A program made the translations under genes and the position numbers. A stretch of DNA of 60,688 bases from Sporichthyaceae bacterium (GTDB taxonomy: Bacteria; Actinomycetota; Actinomycetes; Sporichthyales; Sporichthyaceae): the NCBI GenBank assembly GCA_036493475.1, contig DASXPS010000194.1, positions 1 through 60,688 of the forward strand. The letters are read 5' to 3'. How positions within the stretch are numbered: the stretch's first letter is position 1; each line of letters opens with the position of its first letter. Positions 1 to 8,239 of this stretch are shown one piece after another. The notes beneath the pieces were generated by a model. The model was given only the letters and a program-made list of their open reading frames with translations. It had not been told where the DNA came from and searched no databases.

Positions 1-1
1 T

Positions 2-436
2 TCGGACGGTCAGGCCGCGATGGACAAGCTCAAGGCGACCGCGGCCTATCAGAACCTCAGCGCGGTGCAGAAGAGCCATGTCCTGATCCTGGGCCCGGAT
101 GTGGCCGAGGCGCTGTATTACGCCAGTCCGATGAGCATCCCCTGGGCGCTGGACAAGATCGTGCCGCAGCTGGTGGACATGCTCTCCGGCAAGGCCGCTG
201 CGGACAAGGCGGCGGCGGACGCCGCCGAGCGGGACGCCGAGAACCAGGGCAACCTGAGCATCGACTACGACCCCAGCGCCAAGCCGACGGCCGAGCCGAC
301 CGACGACGCGACCGACGGTCCGGGTTCCGGTGACGTGGGCGACATCCGGGCACCGTCGGCGGGCTCCACCCCGGCGTCGTCGTCCGCGCCGAGCTCGGCG
401 CCCGGCGCAATGGCGAGCGGAACGCCGACGCCCTGA
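2..436 (+). CDS. Iron-siderophore ABC transporter substrate-binding protein, C-terminal part
   Basis: The reading frame is open to the left edge, so only the last 144 or so residues are present. The segment around the words PMSIPWALDKIVPQLVDML matches the end of the class III periplasmic binding fold of Fe3+-siderophore binding lipoproteins, where a helix ending in a 'LPYALDKLVP' type motif closes the second lobe. After about residue 65 the sequence becomes a low-complexity Ala/Asp then Pro/Ser/Thr-rich tail with no fold expected, which is longer than in most homologues. The protein would sit outside the membrane and deliver ferric siderophore to an FecCD/FepC-type importer located upstream of the window. 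The family call is from recognition only; substrate is unknown. Confidence 0.65.
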   Translation, partial: SDGQAAMDKLKATAAYQNLSAVQKSHVLILGPDVAEALYYASPMSIPWALDKIVPQLVDMLSGKAAADKAAADAAERDAENQGNLSIDYDPSAKPTAEPTDDATDGPGSGDVGDIRAPSAGSTPASSSAPSSAPGAMASGTPTP

Positions 437-443
437 CACCGTT

Positions 444-449
444 TAGGGT
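444..449 (+). promoter_or_regulatory. Probable -10 element of ahcY
   Basis: TAGGGT fits the actinobacterial TANNNT -10 box. Transcription would start near 456, leaving a leader of about 30 nt that carries a GAGGAG ribosome binding site 6 nt before the ahcY ATG. The leader is too short for a SAH or SAM riboswitch. Confidence 0.45.
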
Positions 450-485
450 TGAGGGGCCGACCCGCGCACCCGCCGAGGAGACCCG

Positions 486-1967
486 ATGACCCGACCTGTG
501 CTGAGCGCCGACGACTTCGCCGTCGCCGACCTGAAGCTGGCCGAGTTCGGCCGCAAGGAAATCCGGCTCGCCGAGCACGAGATGCCGGGCCTGATGGCGG
601 TGCGCGCCGAGTACGCAGCGGCACAGCCGTTGGCCGGTGCGCGGATCATGGGCTCGCTGCACATGACCATTCAGACCGCGGTGCTGATCGAGACGCTGGT
701 GGCGCTCGGGGCCGACGTGCGCTGGGTCAGCTGCAACATCTTCTCCACCCAGGACCACGCCGCGGCCGCCGTCGCGGTGGGCCCCGACGGCACCGTCGAC
801 GAACCTCGCGGCGTGCCGGTGTTCGCCTGGAAGGGCGAGACCCTCGAGGAGTACTGGGAGTGCACTCGCCGCGCCCTGATGTGGCCGATGGCCTCGGGAT
901 TCGCCGGGCCCAACATGATCCTGGACGACGGCGGCGACGCCACCATGCTGGTACACAAGGGCACCGAGTTCGAGAAGGCCGGCAAGGTGCCCGGTGTCGA
1001 GACAACCGACAACGAGGAGTTCAGGGTCGTTCTCGCGCTGCTGGCGACGTCGTTGCACGAGGACGCCACCCGCTGGTCGAACATCGGCCGCGAGATCAAG
1101 GGCGTCACCGAGGAGACCACCACCGGCGTGCACCGGCTCTACGACATGTTCAAGGCGGGTGCGCTGCTGTTCCCGGCGATCAACGTCAACGACTCGGTCA
1201 CCAAGTCCAAGTTCGACAACAAGTACGGCTGCCGGCACTCGGTGATCGACGGTCTGAACCGGGCCACCGATGTGCTGATCGGCGGCAAGGTCGCGGTGGT
1301 CTGCGGCTACGGCGATGTCGGCAAGGGCTGTGCGGACGCACTACGCGGGCAGGGCGCCCGGGTCATCGTCACCGAGATCGACCCGATCTGTGCGCTGCAG
1401 GCCGCGATGGACGGCTTCCAGGTCGCCACCCTGGACGATGTGGTGTCCACCGGGGACATCTTCGTCACCACCACCGGCAACTTCATGATCATCACCGCGG
1501 CACACATGGCCGCGATGAAGCACCAGGCGATCGTGTCCAACATCGGCCACTTCGACAACGAGATCGACATGTCCGGCCTGCAGAAGACCGCCGGCATCAC
1601 CCGGATCAACATCAAGCCGCAGGTCGACGAGTGGGCCTTCCCTCCCAATGAACACAGTCCCGATGGGCACTCGATTCTGGTGCTCGCCGAGGGCCGACTG
1701 ATGAACCTGGGCTGTGCCACCGGTCACCCCAGCTTCGTGATGTCGAACTCGTTCACCAACCAGGTGATCGCGCAGATCGAGCTGTTCACCAAGACCGCGG
1801 ACTACCCGCTGGGCGTGTACACGCTGCCCAAGTACCTGGACGAGAAGGTGGCCCGGCTGCACCTGGACGCCCTCGGCGTGCGGCTGACCACGCTCACCGA
1901 GGAACAGGCCGCCTACATCGGCGTGCCGGTCGACGGCCCGTACAAGTCGGACCACTACCGGTACTGA
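486..1967 (+). CDS. ahcY: Adenosylhomocysteinase
   Basis: S-adenosyl-L-homocysteine hydrolase splits SAH into adenosine and homocysteine, removing the inhibitory product of SAM methyltransferases in the cytosol. At 493 residues it has the length of the actinobacterial form with the internal insertion. Visible are the N-terminal substrate domain with [13 protein letters not shown] and the [14 protein letters not shown] block, the NAD-binding GYGDVGKG at residues 274-281, and the conserved C-terminal end KSDHYRY, whose Lys/Tyr reach the NAD site of the partner subunit. A GAGGAG ribosome binding site supports the ATG. A SAM-dependent methyltransferase follows 14 nt later, which fits the job. Confidence 0.97.
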   Translation: MTRPVLSADDFAVADLKLAEFGRKEIRLAEHEMPGLMAVRAEYAAAQPLAGARIMGSLHMTIQTAVLIETLVALGADVRWVSCNIFSTQDHAAAAVAVGPDGTVDEPRGVPVFAWKGETLEEYWECTRRALMWPMASGFAGPNMILDDGGDATMLVHKGTEFEKAGKVPGVETTDNEEFRVVLALLATSLHEDATRWSNIGREIKGVTEETTTGVHRLYDMFKAGALLFPAINVNDSVTKSKFDNKYGCRHSVIDGLNRATDVLIGGKVAVVCGYGDVGKGCADALRGQGARVIVTEIDPICALQAAMDGFQVATLDDVVSTGDIFVTTTGNFMIITAAHMAAMKHQAIVSNIGHFDNEIDMSGLQKTAGITRINIKPQVDEWAFPPNEHSPDGHSILVLAEGRLMNLGCATGHPSFVMSNSFTNQVIAQIELFTKTADYPLGVYTLPKYLDEKVARLHLDALGVRLTTLTEEQAAYIGVPVDGPYKSDHYRY

Positions 1968-1981
1968 TCGGGGGAGACCAC

Positions 1982-2770
1982 ATGGCTCTGGCGGGCCGGG
2001 CGGTCTCCTTCGACAGGGCCGCTGATTTCTACGACCGCACTCGCGGACTGTCACCGGAGCTGGAGCAGGCGCAGACCGAGCTGCTGGCCGGCGAGCTGAC
2101 CGGCGCCTCCCGCTGCCTGGAGATCGGCGTCGGCACCGGGCGCATCGGGTTGCCGCTGGCGCACGCCGGGATACCGGTGGTCGGCGTGGATCTCTCGCCC
2201 GCCATGTTGGCCCGGCTGCTGGGCAAGGACGCCACAGCGGTGCCAGTGGCGGTGGCCGACGCCCGCGCGTTGCCGTTTCCCGGTGGCGTCTTCGACGCCG
2301 TGCTCGCCTGCCACGTGCTGCACCTGATCGAGTTCTGGGCCGACGTGGTCGACGAGGCGATGCGGGTGCTGCGGCCCGGCGGAAGGCTGCTCGTCTCCCA
2401 GGGTGGCTCGCCCGGCGACGAGGCGCGGCTCGCGGCGCTGCGCGCGGAGCTGGCCGCGGCGGCGGGCCTGACCGGGGACCACCGAGTGGGGCTGCAGGAC
2501 CGCGCCGAGTTGGACACGTACCTGGCCGGCCGCGGGGCGACGGTGCGTGAGTTGCCCGAGCTGCACAACCCGACCGCGCGGACGGTCGCAGAATTCCTCG
2601 ACCAGGTCGCCGAGGGTTGCTACTCCTGGACCTGGTCAGTGGACCCCGAGCGGGTTGGGGTCGCGGCCGAGCAGGTCCGGTCCGCGGCCCGGCAGCGCTG
2701 GGGCGACCTGACCGCGGTCACCGTCGGCGCAAGGGCCGTCCGCTGGCACGTCTACCAACTGCCGGGCTAA
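1982..2770 (+). CDS. Class I SAM-dependent methyltransferase
   Basis: A 262-residue Rossmann-fold methyltransferase. Motif I is EIGVGTG (residues 47-53), followed by VVGVDLSPAML (motif II), ADARALPFPGGVFDAVLACHVLHLI (motifs III-IV region) and VLRPGGRLLVSQGG (post-motif). It resembles the ubiE/COQ5-like Methyltransf_11 group; the acceptor cannot be told from the sequence. It starts 14 nt after ahcY with a GGGGGAGA ribosome binding site and is probably co-transcribed. Its stop overlaps the last codon of the convergent gene at 2767 by 4 nt. Confidence 0.85.
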   Translation: MALAGRAVSFDRAADFYDRTRGLSPELEQAQTELLAGELTGASRCLEIGVGTGRIGLPLAHAGIPVVGVDLSPAMLARLLGKDATAVPVAVADARALPFPGGVFDAVLACHVLHLIEFWADVVDEAMRVLRPGGRLLVSQGGSPGDEARLAALRAELAAAAGLTGDHRVGLQDRAELDTYLAGRGATVRELPELHNPTARTVAEFLDQVAEGCYSWTWSVDPERVGVAAEQVRSAARQRWGDLTAVTVGARAVRWHVYQLPG

Positions 2771-3429
2771 GCCGCCCTGCGGGGCGCGGTGTGGTTGTGG
2801 CTGTTGAGCACATTGCGCACCACCGCCGGCGGCACCGCCTGCGCGGGCGTGGCCGGCCAGTATGCCCGTCCGCCGATCACCGGCAGCACTGCCTCGCCCG
2901 CGCGCACACTGCCGTGTACGTGGGCGACGCCGTCGACGGGTAGACCATCGGCCGCGGTGCGGGACGGCAGTGGCAGTAACGCCGCCGGGGCACCGTCGTC
3001 GAAATGAGAGAACAGCAGCAGGCCCGGATTCCCTGCTGCATCAACGAATCTGACGTAGCGCCAGGGACGCGGTTGTTGCTTGCGAACCGCGAACAGTCGG
3101 CGCGGGGTTCTGGTCAGCCAGAGCGCCTCGACCATTCCCACGGCGAGCCCGGCCGCCGCCGCGATCCACCAGTAGCGCCCCAGCGTTGCGGCCAGGACCG
3201 GCGCCGGCACCAGCGGACCGGTAGCCATGGGGAGCAGGCGCGTCGTCGCCTGACGCAGCCGGCGAACCTGCCACCAGAACCGGGCCCCGTCATCCGCCGG
3301 GCCTGATCGCGGAGACGTGTCCCAGCCCTCCGTGGCCGCCCGCATGCGTTGCACCTCGACGATGCGGGCGAACCCGATGTCACCCTCGCCAAAAAACGGC
3401 ACCGGACCAGATCCTTTCCTGTGCGACAT
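2767..3429 (-). CDS. Actinobacterial membrane protein of unknown function
   Basis: Not recognised as a named family. The 220-residue product has a charged N-terminus, two hydrophobic segments close together near residues 75-108 (around LVPAPVLAATLGRYWWIAAAAGLAVGMVEALWL split by a short turn), and a beta-rich C-terminal half with YVRFVDAAGNPGLLLFS and VHGSVRAGEAVLPVIGGRAYWP. A hairpin membrane anchor followed by a cytoplasmic domain is the most likely layout. Codon use is typical of the neighbours, and it runs convergently into the methyltransferase gene. A long imperfect palindrome lies just upstream of its start. Confidence 0.55.
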   Translation of the reverse strand: MSHRKGSGPVPFFGEGDIGFARIVEVQRMRAATEGWDTSPRSGPADDGARFWWQVRRLRQATTRLLPMATGPLVPAPVLAATLGRYWWIAAAAGLAVGMVEALWLTRTPRRLFAVRKQQPRPWRYVRFVDAAGNPGLLLFSHFDDGAPAALLPLPSRTAADGLPVDGVAHVHGSVRAGEAVLPVIGGRAYWPATPAQAVPPAVVRNVLNSHNHTAPRRAA

Positions 3430-3436
3430 GGGGTAA

Positions 3437-3498
3437 GTCGAGTGCGCAGCTCAGCACCGGCTCTGGCGGGATATCCGGTGCTCAGCTGCCCACTCGAC
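3437..3498. repeat. Long imperfect inverted repeat upstream of the 3429 start
   Basis: GTCGAGTG (3437-3444) pairs with CACTCGAC (3491-3498), and further inside AGCT pairs with AGCT and AGCACCGG with CCGGTGCT, giving 20 paired positions interrupted only by small symmetric internal loops (CGC against GCC, C against C) and a 14-nt loop. It begins 8 nt upstream of the leftward gene at 2767-3429. It may be an operator, a leader hairpin or the remains of a palindromic repeat. Confidence 0.5.
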
Positions 3499-3511
3499 GG
3501 GTTGTGGCTGA

Positions 3512-3545
3512 CGCCCGGCCGGCCAGCGGGCAGGCCGGCCGGGCG
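3512..3545 (-). terminator. GC-rich hairpin downstream of the 95-aa gene
   Basis: A perfect 13-bp stem (CGCCCGGCCGGCC, 3512-3524, with its complement at 3533-3545) and an 8-nt loop lies 13 nt after the stop of the leftward gene at 3559. There is no T run, as is common for terminators in GC-rich actinobacteria. Confidence 0.55.
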
Positions 3546-3558
3546 CCGCTCGTGGTGA

Positions 3559-3846
3559 TCAGACGGCCAGGTAGGTGGCGCTGATCAGATCCCGGGCCCA
3601 CCGCATGCGCAGGCAGGTGACCTCCGGGTCCTTGCCGTAGCTGGCGGCCAGCTCGGCGGCGCATTCGACCACCAGGCCGTGGTGGCTGTGCAGGGCCTGC
3701 GCCAGCGCGGAGTGCACCGCGGAGGCGTCAACGCGCTGCGACGGCTGCAGCGTGCTGCAGAACAGCAGTTCGGCCAGATCGTTCAACGACATGTGCGCGC
3801 TCGCGTTGGCGAAGTCCGTCGCACGAGTGTCCAGATATGTCCCCAT
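3559..3846 (-). CDS. Small actinobacterial protein of unknown function
   Basis: Not recognised. The 95-residue product is acidic and alpha-helical in character, without a signal peptide or membrane segment. It contains three Cys residues (FCSTLQ, VECAAE, VTCLRMRW). The ATG at 3846 gives the longest frame. Support for coding comes from a sensible amino-acid composition, high third-position GC and a clean terminator hairpin just after the stop. The cytosolic role is unknown. Confidence 0.5.
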   Translation of the reverse strand: MGTYLDTRATDFANASAHMSLNDLAELLFCSTLQPSQRVDASAVHSALAQALHSHHGLVVECAAELAASYGKDPEVTCLRMRWARDLISATYLAV

Positions 3847-3969
3847 GGTGCCTTCGACGCGACGCCGGTTCGCTCAGCTCCGCGCCGGGGGCGGAATCCG
3901 TCGTTCGACGCCACATCCAAGCCGAACGGGGGAGGTGCCCTCGGTCGGACGACCCAGCCGCGGCGCGGA

Positions 3970-4854
3970 TCAGCCGGGCAGGGTGAACGGTCCAGCGGGC
4001 GGGGGCGGGGGCGGGTCGGGCGCGGGGGGCGGTGCCTGCGGCGGCGACGGGTAGGGCGGCTGCTGCGCCGCCTGCTGGTGGGGCGTCCAGCCCGCCCGGG
4101 CCAGCTCCCGGTTGCGGCGTTCGGCAAGTACGGCGCCCAGCAGTGCGGCCGGGTCGGTGCCGGGTGCAGCGGGGTGGCCCAGCACCGCGACGAACTCCCC
4201 GGCCAGCCGGGTGGTCCAGTGCGCGGCCATGGTCGGGTCCAACTCGCCGATCCGGCCGAGCACCTGCCGGGCCTGCAGAGCCAGGTCGTCGGGTATCCGA
4301 TCGACGGGCAGCCCGGCGGCCCAGCCGGCCAGCTGTGGCGGCATGTAGGCCGGGGGGGTGACCGCGACCGGGATGCGTTCCCGGATCACCACCGTGCCCG
4401 CGAGGTGGTCACCCACCCGCTTGCCGCGGGTCGAGCAGAGCGAGCTGATCAGTGCCACCGAGCCCAGCGCAATCGGGTCGAAGTCCACGATGACCCCGAT
4501 CAGCGCGCGGGTGAACGCGTGCCGGAAACCGATCGGGCCACCGTCGTCGCGCACCACACGCAGGCCCAGCGCCATTTTGCCCGGGCTGCGTCCGCGGTTC
4601 AGCGTCTCGAAGGCGACCGGGTAGCCGAGCACCACGAGCACCCCGGTGGACAGGCCGATCGCCGCGGCCAACGCGTCATCGGTACTGGCCCCGATCACGC
4701 TCGCCAGGATCCCGACGCCGATCAGCGGGATCGACAGCAACGCCAGATCGAGAAGCAGGGCCAGGGCGCGGCTGGGCACCTTGGCCAACCGCAGCTCCAG
4801 CGCCACCGCCTCGCCGGTGATCACATCCCGGGCACCGGGCGACGGGGAGCTCAC
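3970..4854 (-). CDS. RDD family membrane protein
   Basis: The frame is open much further upstream, but a GTG at 4854 starts a product with the normal RDD layout: VKL-like opening (ITGEAVALELRLAKVPSRALALLLD), three to four hydrophobic helices in the first 160 residues, and the family's RGRSPGKMALGLRVV block and KRVGDHLAGTVVI. The last 30 residues are a Pro-rich tail. RDD proteins are small multipass membrane proteins; some have been linked to ion exchange, but the function is mostly unknown. In actinobacteria an RDD gene is commonly found beside SpoIIM, MoxR and DUF58 genes, as in this region. Its start codon is only 9 nt from that of the divergent SpoIIM gene. Confidence 0.85.
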   Translation of the reverse strand: MSSPSPGARDVITGEAVALELRLAKVPSRALALLLDLALLSIPLIGVGILASVIGASTDDALAAAIGLSTGVLVVLGYPVAFETLNRGRSPGKMALGLRVVRDDGGPIGFRHAFTRALIGVIVDFDPIALGSVALISSLCSTRGKRVGDHLAGTVVIRERIPVAVTPPAYMPPQLAGWAAGLPVDRIPDDLALQARQVLGRIGELDPTMAAHWTTRLAGEFVAVLGHPAAPGTDPAALLGAVLAERRNRELARAGWTPHQQAAQQPPYPSPPQAPPPAPDPPPPPPAGPFTLPG

Positions 4855-4863
4855 CGAACTAGT

Positions 4864-5877
4864 GTGCCGGTCGTGGACGTCGACGCGTTTGTGGCGGTGC
4901 ACGCCGCGGAATGGACGCGGCTGGAGCAGCTGCTGGGTCGAGCCTCGCGATTGTCCGGCGACGAGGCCGAGGAATTGGTCGCGCTCTACCAGCGCACCGC
5001 CACCCATCTGTCCACTGTGCAGTCCGCGGCACCGGACCCGGCGCTGGTGGGTCGGTTGTCCTCGTTGGTGGGCCGGGCGCGCGCGGCGGTCACCGGCACC
5101 TCCTCGCCCGCGCGGCGCGACGTGGCGCAGTTCTTCCTGCGCCGCTTCCCGGCCGCGGTGTACCGGGCCTGGCCGTGGTGGGTCGGGGTCGGCGCGGCGT
5201 TCTACGCCGTGGTGGCCGCGATGGCGATCTGGGTCGGGCAACATCCTCGGGTGCAGGGCTCGATCGCGTCTTCCGATTACGTCCGCGAGTTGACCCGCCC
5301 CGGTGGGCAGTTCGAGTCCTACTACTCCGACCACGCGGCGACCTCGTTCGCGGCCCGGGTCTGGACCAACAACGTCTGGGTGGCCGCGGCCGGGTTGGCG
5401 TTCGGGGTGCTGATCGTGCCGGTGGTGTACCTGCTCTGGCAGAACGCGACGAACCTGGCGGTGGGCCTCGGGCTGATGGGTGCGGCCGGTCGGCTGGGAA
5501 TCTTCCTCGGGTTGCTGGCCCCGCACGGATTGCTGGAGCTGACCGCGGTGTTCGTGTCCTCCGGGGTCGGGCTGCGGCTGGGGTGGACGGTGATTGACCC
5601 GGGCCCGCGCACCCGCAGCGCGGCATTGGCGGTCGAGGGCCGCGCCGCGATGGGCGTCGCGCTGGGCCTGATCGCGGTGCTCGCCGTGTCCGGGGTGCTG
5701 GAGGCCTTCGTCACCCCGTCCGGGTTGCCCACTGCCGTGCGGGTGGGCATCGGGGCAGCCGCCGAATTGGTGTTCCTGCTCTACGTGTTTCTACTCGGCG
5801 GCCGGGCCGCGCGCGCCGGGGAGACCGGCGACGTGGACGCGAGTCGGGCCGGCGACGTGTTGCCGACCGTGGGCTGA
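4864..5877 (+). CDS. Stage II sporulation protein M (SpoIIM) family membrane protein
   Basis: A 337-residue DUF95/SpoIIM-type protein. It opens with a cytoplasmic helical domain (DAFVAVHAAEWTRLEQLLGRAS), then has about five membrane helices, starting with WPWWVGVGAAFYAVVAAMAI, and the typical ARVWTNNVWVAAAGLAFGV and GLLAPHGLLELTAVFV segments of the family. GTG at 4864 is the longest start not running into the RDD gene; GTG at 4873 is an equally good alternative. Either start leaves no room for a leader, so a leaderless transcript is likely. In sporulating firmicutes SpoIIM joins a wall-remodelling complex; in actinobacteria the role is unproven. Confidence 0.85.
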   Translation: MPVVDVDAFVAVHAAEWTRLEQLLGRASRLSGDEAEELVALYQRTATHLSTVQSAAPDPALVGRLSSLVGRARAAVTGTSSPARRDVAQFFLRRFPAAVYRAWPWWVGVGAAFYAVVAAMAIWVGQHPRVQGSIASSDYVRELTRPGGQFESYYSDHAATSFAARVWTNNVWVAAAGLAFGVLIVPVVYLLWQNATNLAVGLGLMGAAGRLGIFLGLLAPHGLLELTAVFVSSGVGLRLGWTVIDPGPRTRSAALAVEGRAAMGVALGLIAVLAVSGVLEAFVTPSGLPTAVRVGIGAAAELVFLLYVFLLGGRAARAGETGDVDASRAGDVLPTVG

Positions 5878-5884
5878 GCGGTCC

Positions 5885-6049
5885 TCAGTCGTCCGGGCAG
5901 GGGTGCTGCTGGGACTTCACAAAAATGTCGACCACCGAGCACATGCCCCAGGGCACCTTGCCATCGACCGGCGGCTTCGGCTTCTTGTCGCTGTAGGCAG
6001 GCCCCAACACCAGGGCCGCGGCCACCACGGATACCAGCAATCCACGCAT
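5885..6049 (-). CDS. Possible small secreted protein
   Basis: A 54-residue frame beginning MRGLLVSVVAAALVLGPAYS, a convincing signal peptide, followed by a short mature part rich in Lys/Pro and containing two Cys (GMCSVVD and HPCPDD) that could form a disulphide. It lies in the gap between SpoIIM and proS and points to the left. No family is recognised. It could be a random frame, but the signal peptide and paired Cys argue for a real gene. Confidence 0.4.
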   Translation of the reverse strand: MRGLLVSVVAAALVLGPAYSDKKPKPPVDGKVPWGMCSVVDIFVKSQQHPCPDD

Positions 6050-6100
6050 GGACACCACGGTCGCCCCGATGCGGAGCAAAGTCCAAGAGGCGCGCCCCCA

Positions 6101-6106
6101 TAGATT
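6101..6106 (+). promoter_or_regulatory. Leaderless-type promoter of proS
   Basis: TAGATT fits TANNNT and ends 6 nt before the proS ATG at 6113, which places the transcription start on the start codon itself. No ribosome binding site is present upstream of the ATG, which agrees. Confidence 0.55.
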
Positions 6107-6112
6107 TAGCCC

Positions 6113-7558
6113 ATGGCAAAGGATGAACGCGCGGTCACCGCACAGAGCGAGGACTTCTCCGGTTGGTACAACGACGTTGTCCTGCGCGCGCAGTTGGTGG
6201 ACCGCGGCCCGGCCAAGGGCACCATGGTCATCCGGCCGTACGGATATCGGATGTGGGAGTTGCTGCAGGCCGCCCTGGATGCGCGGATCAAGGAGACCGG
6301 CCACGAGAACGCCTACTTCCCGCTGTTCATCCCGGAGTCCTACCTGCGGCGTGAGGCCGAACACGTGGAGGGCTTCGCGCCCGAGCTCGCCGTGGTCACC
6401 CACGCCGGTGGCAAGGAGCTCGAGGAGGCGCTGGTGGTCCGGCCCACCTCGGAGACGATCATCGGCGAGATGATGGCGAAGTGGATCTCCTCACACCGGG
6501 ATCTGCCGATGCTGCTCAACCAATGGGCCAACGTCGTGCGCTGGGAACTGCGTCCCCGCATGTTCCTGCGCACCACCGAGTTTCTCTGGCAGGAGGGGCA
6601 CACCGCGCACGCCGACGAGGCCGACGCCATGCGCGAGACCCTGCAGATGCTCGACGTGTACACCGAGATCGCCCGCGACTGGGCTGCGATCCCGGTGGTG
6701 CCGGGGGAGAAGACCGCGGGCGAGCGGTTTGCGGGCGCGCTGCGCACGTTCACCATCGAGGGCATGATGCGCGACGGGAAGGCCTTGCAGTCGGGCACGT
6801 CGCACTACATGGGCACGAACTTCGCCAAGGCGTTCGACATCAAGTATGCTGACGCATCGTCAGGTGGGCAGCAGTACTGCCACACCACGTCCTGGGGCAT
6901 GTCCACCCGCATGATCGGCGGGATCATCATGGCCCACGGCGACGACAAGGGTCTGATGTTGCCGCCGAAACTGGCACCCCATCAGGTCGTGATCGTGCCG
7001 ATGGGTAAGGGCGACGCGTTGGGCCCCGTCATGGCGGCAGTCGACGCGCTCGTCGCCGAGCTGAAGGCGCTCGGCGTGCGGGTGCACGTCGATGACCGTC
7101 CGCAGGTGTCGATGGGTTTCAAGTTCAACGACCACGAGATGCGCGGCGTCCCGGTGCGGATCGCGATCGGCCCCCGCGACCTGGACAACGGCGTCGCCGA
7201 GGTGGCCCGTCGCATCACCGGCGAGAAGGAGTCGATCCCGTTGGCCGGGCTGGGCGCGGCGCTGCCCGGCATGCTCGAGGAGATCCAGGCGGCGCTGCTC
7301 GCCCGGGCCACGGAGTTCCGCGATTCGAACATCACCTCGGTCGACGACTGGGACGCCTTCGTGGCGGCGACCGACACCGGGTGGGCAAGCGTGCTGCACT
7401 GCGGCCAACCGTCCTGCGAGGACGAGATCAAGGCGGCCAGCGCCGCGGCAACCCCGCGGTGCATCCCGAATGCCGGCGCGCCGGAGACCGGGACGTGCAT
7501 CCGCTGCAACGCCCCGTCGGCCTACGGCAAGCGGATCCTGTTCGGTCGCTCCTACTGA
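6113..7558 (+). CDS. proS: Prolyl-tRNA synthetase, archaeal/eukaryotic type
   Basis: Charges tRNA-Pro with proline in the cytosol. The 481-residue length, the absence of the large bacterial editing insertion, and the C-terminal extension ending in KRILFGRSY identify the archaeal/eukaryotic-type ProRS found in only part of the bacteria. Class II features include FPLFIPESYL, VVRPTSETIIG and the motif 2 region LRTTEFLWQEGHTAH. The C-terminal zinc-type cluster has four Cys in the pattern CGQPSCEDE ... TPRCIPN ... GTCIRCN. There is no upstream ribosome binding site; a TANNNT box sits 6 nt before the ATG. The stop overlaps the convergent cupredoxin gene by 7 nt. Confidence 0.95.
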   Translation: MAKDERAVTAQSEDFSGWYNDVVLRAQLVDRGPAKGTMVIRPYGYRMWELLQAALDARIKETGHENAYFPLFIPESYLRREAEHVEGFAPELAVVTHAGGKELEEALVVRPTSETIIGEMMAKWISSHRDLPMLLNQWANVVRWELRPRMFLRTTEFLWQEGHTAHADEADAMRETLQMLDVYTEIARDWAAIPVVPGEKTAGERFAGALRTFTIEGMMRDGKALQSGTSHYMGTNFAKAFDIKYADASSGGQQYCHTTSWGMSTRMIGGIIMAHGDDKGLMLPPKLAPHQVVIVPMGKGDALGPVMAAVDALVAELKALGVRVHVDDRPQVSMGFKFNDHEMRGVPVRIAIGPRDLDNGVAEVARRITGEKESIPLAGLGAALPGMLEEIQAALLARATEFRDSNITSVDDWDAFVAATDTGWASVLHCGQPSCEDEIKAASAAATPRCIPNAGAPETGTCIRCNAPSAYGKRILFGRSY

Positions 7559-8190
7559 GCCCGAACTATCGAGTCATGGGTGTGGCTCGCTGACGCGCTC
7601 GGTGACGGGTTGGAGTTGAACCCGTTGTAGGACGCGTCGCTGGTGGCGGTCGGGGTCGAGGTCGGCGTGGGCGATGCGCTGCGCGCGGCCTCGTCCTCGG
7701 CGGCCTTTGTCCGGGCCGCCTCTGGGTCCTGGGTCACTATGATTTTGCCCTTCATCTGCCCCGGGTCCAGGTAGATGCACTCGTACTTGTAGGTGCCCGG
7801 CGTATCCGGGGCGGTGAAGTGCACCGAGGCACCCGGACCCACGTCGCCGCTGCGCAGCCCGCTGGCCTCGTCGGTGACCCCGCAGATGAAGTCCATCTTG
7901 TTGGTCAGGGTGATCACCGTTCCCGGCGTGACGTACAACGTCGAGGGTCTGAACGACTCGTCGACCATCTCCAGATCCGCGGTGTCCGGCGCCACGGCCG
8001 GGGTGTCCAGCGGGATCGGGGTGACCGACGGGATCACGCCGAGCGCTGGGGTGGGCGAGGACGCCGGCGGTAACGCGACGTTCGTGTTGTGGGTCACCCC
8101 GCAGCCGGCCAACAGGGCGACCAGGGCCGTGGCGGCGGCGATCCCGCGGACAGAACGGGACATATGGGCAGCGGCGGGCGTTCGGTTCAC
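7552..8190 (-). CDS. Cupredoxin-like lipoprotein with a degenerate copper site
   Basis: A lipoprotein signal ends in LLAGC (Cys30), followed by a Pro/Ser-rich linker, a plastocyanin/azurin-like beta domain (about residues 70-155) and a low-complexity Thr/Ser/Pro tail. The domain ends with TPGTYKYECIYLDPGQMKG: Cys138 and Met146 are kept, but the ligand His that normally follows the Cys is replaced (Leu141 region), and the upstream ligand His is also not apparent (FICGVTDE). Copper binding is therefore doubtful. GTG at 8190 is used here; ATG at 8163 would give a shorter signal peptide. The gene lies 49 nt after a paralogue with an intact site. Confidence 0.8.
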   Translation of the reverse strand: MNRTPAAAHMSRSVRGIAAATALVALLAGCGVTHNTNVALPPASSPTPALGVIPSVTPIPLDTPAVAPDTADLEMVDESFRPSTLYVTPGTVITLTNKMDFICGVTDEASGLRSGDVGPGASVHFTAPDTPGTYKYECIYLDPGQMKGKIIVTQDPEAARTKAAEDEAARSASPTPTSTPTATSDASYNGFNSNPSPSASASHTHDSIVRAQ

Positions 8191-8239
8191 GCAGGGATCA
8201 TGCCGGCCGAGCCTTGGCGGACACCCCGTCGTCGCTCAG

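Noticed and set aside
3679-4863. Long rightward open frame joined to SpoIIM
   Set aside because: It is antisense to the RDD gene and an unlikely Arg/Gly-rich peptide; SpoIIM starts at 4864.
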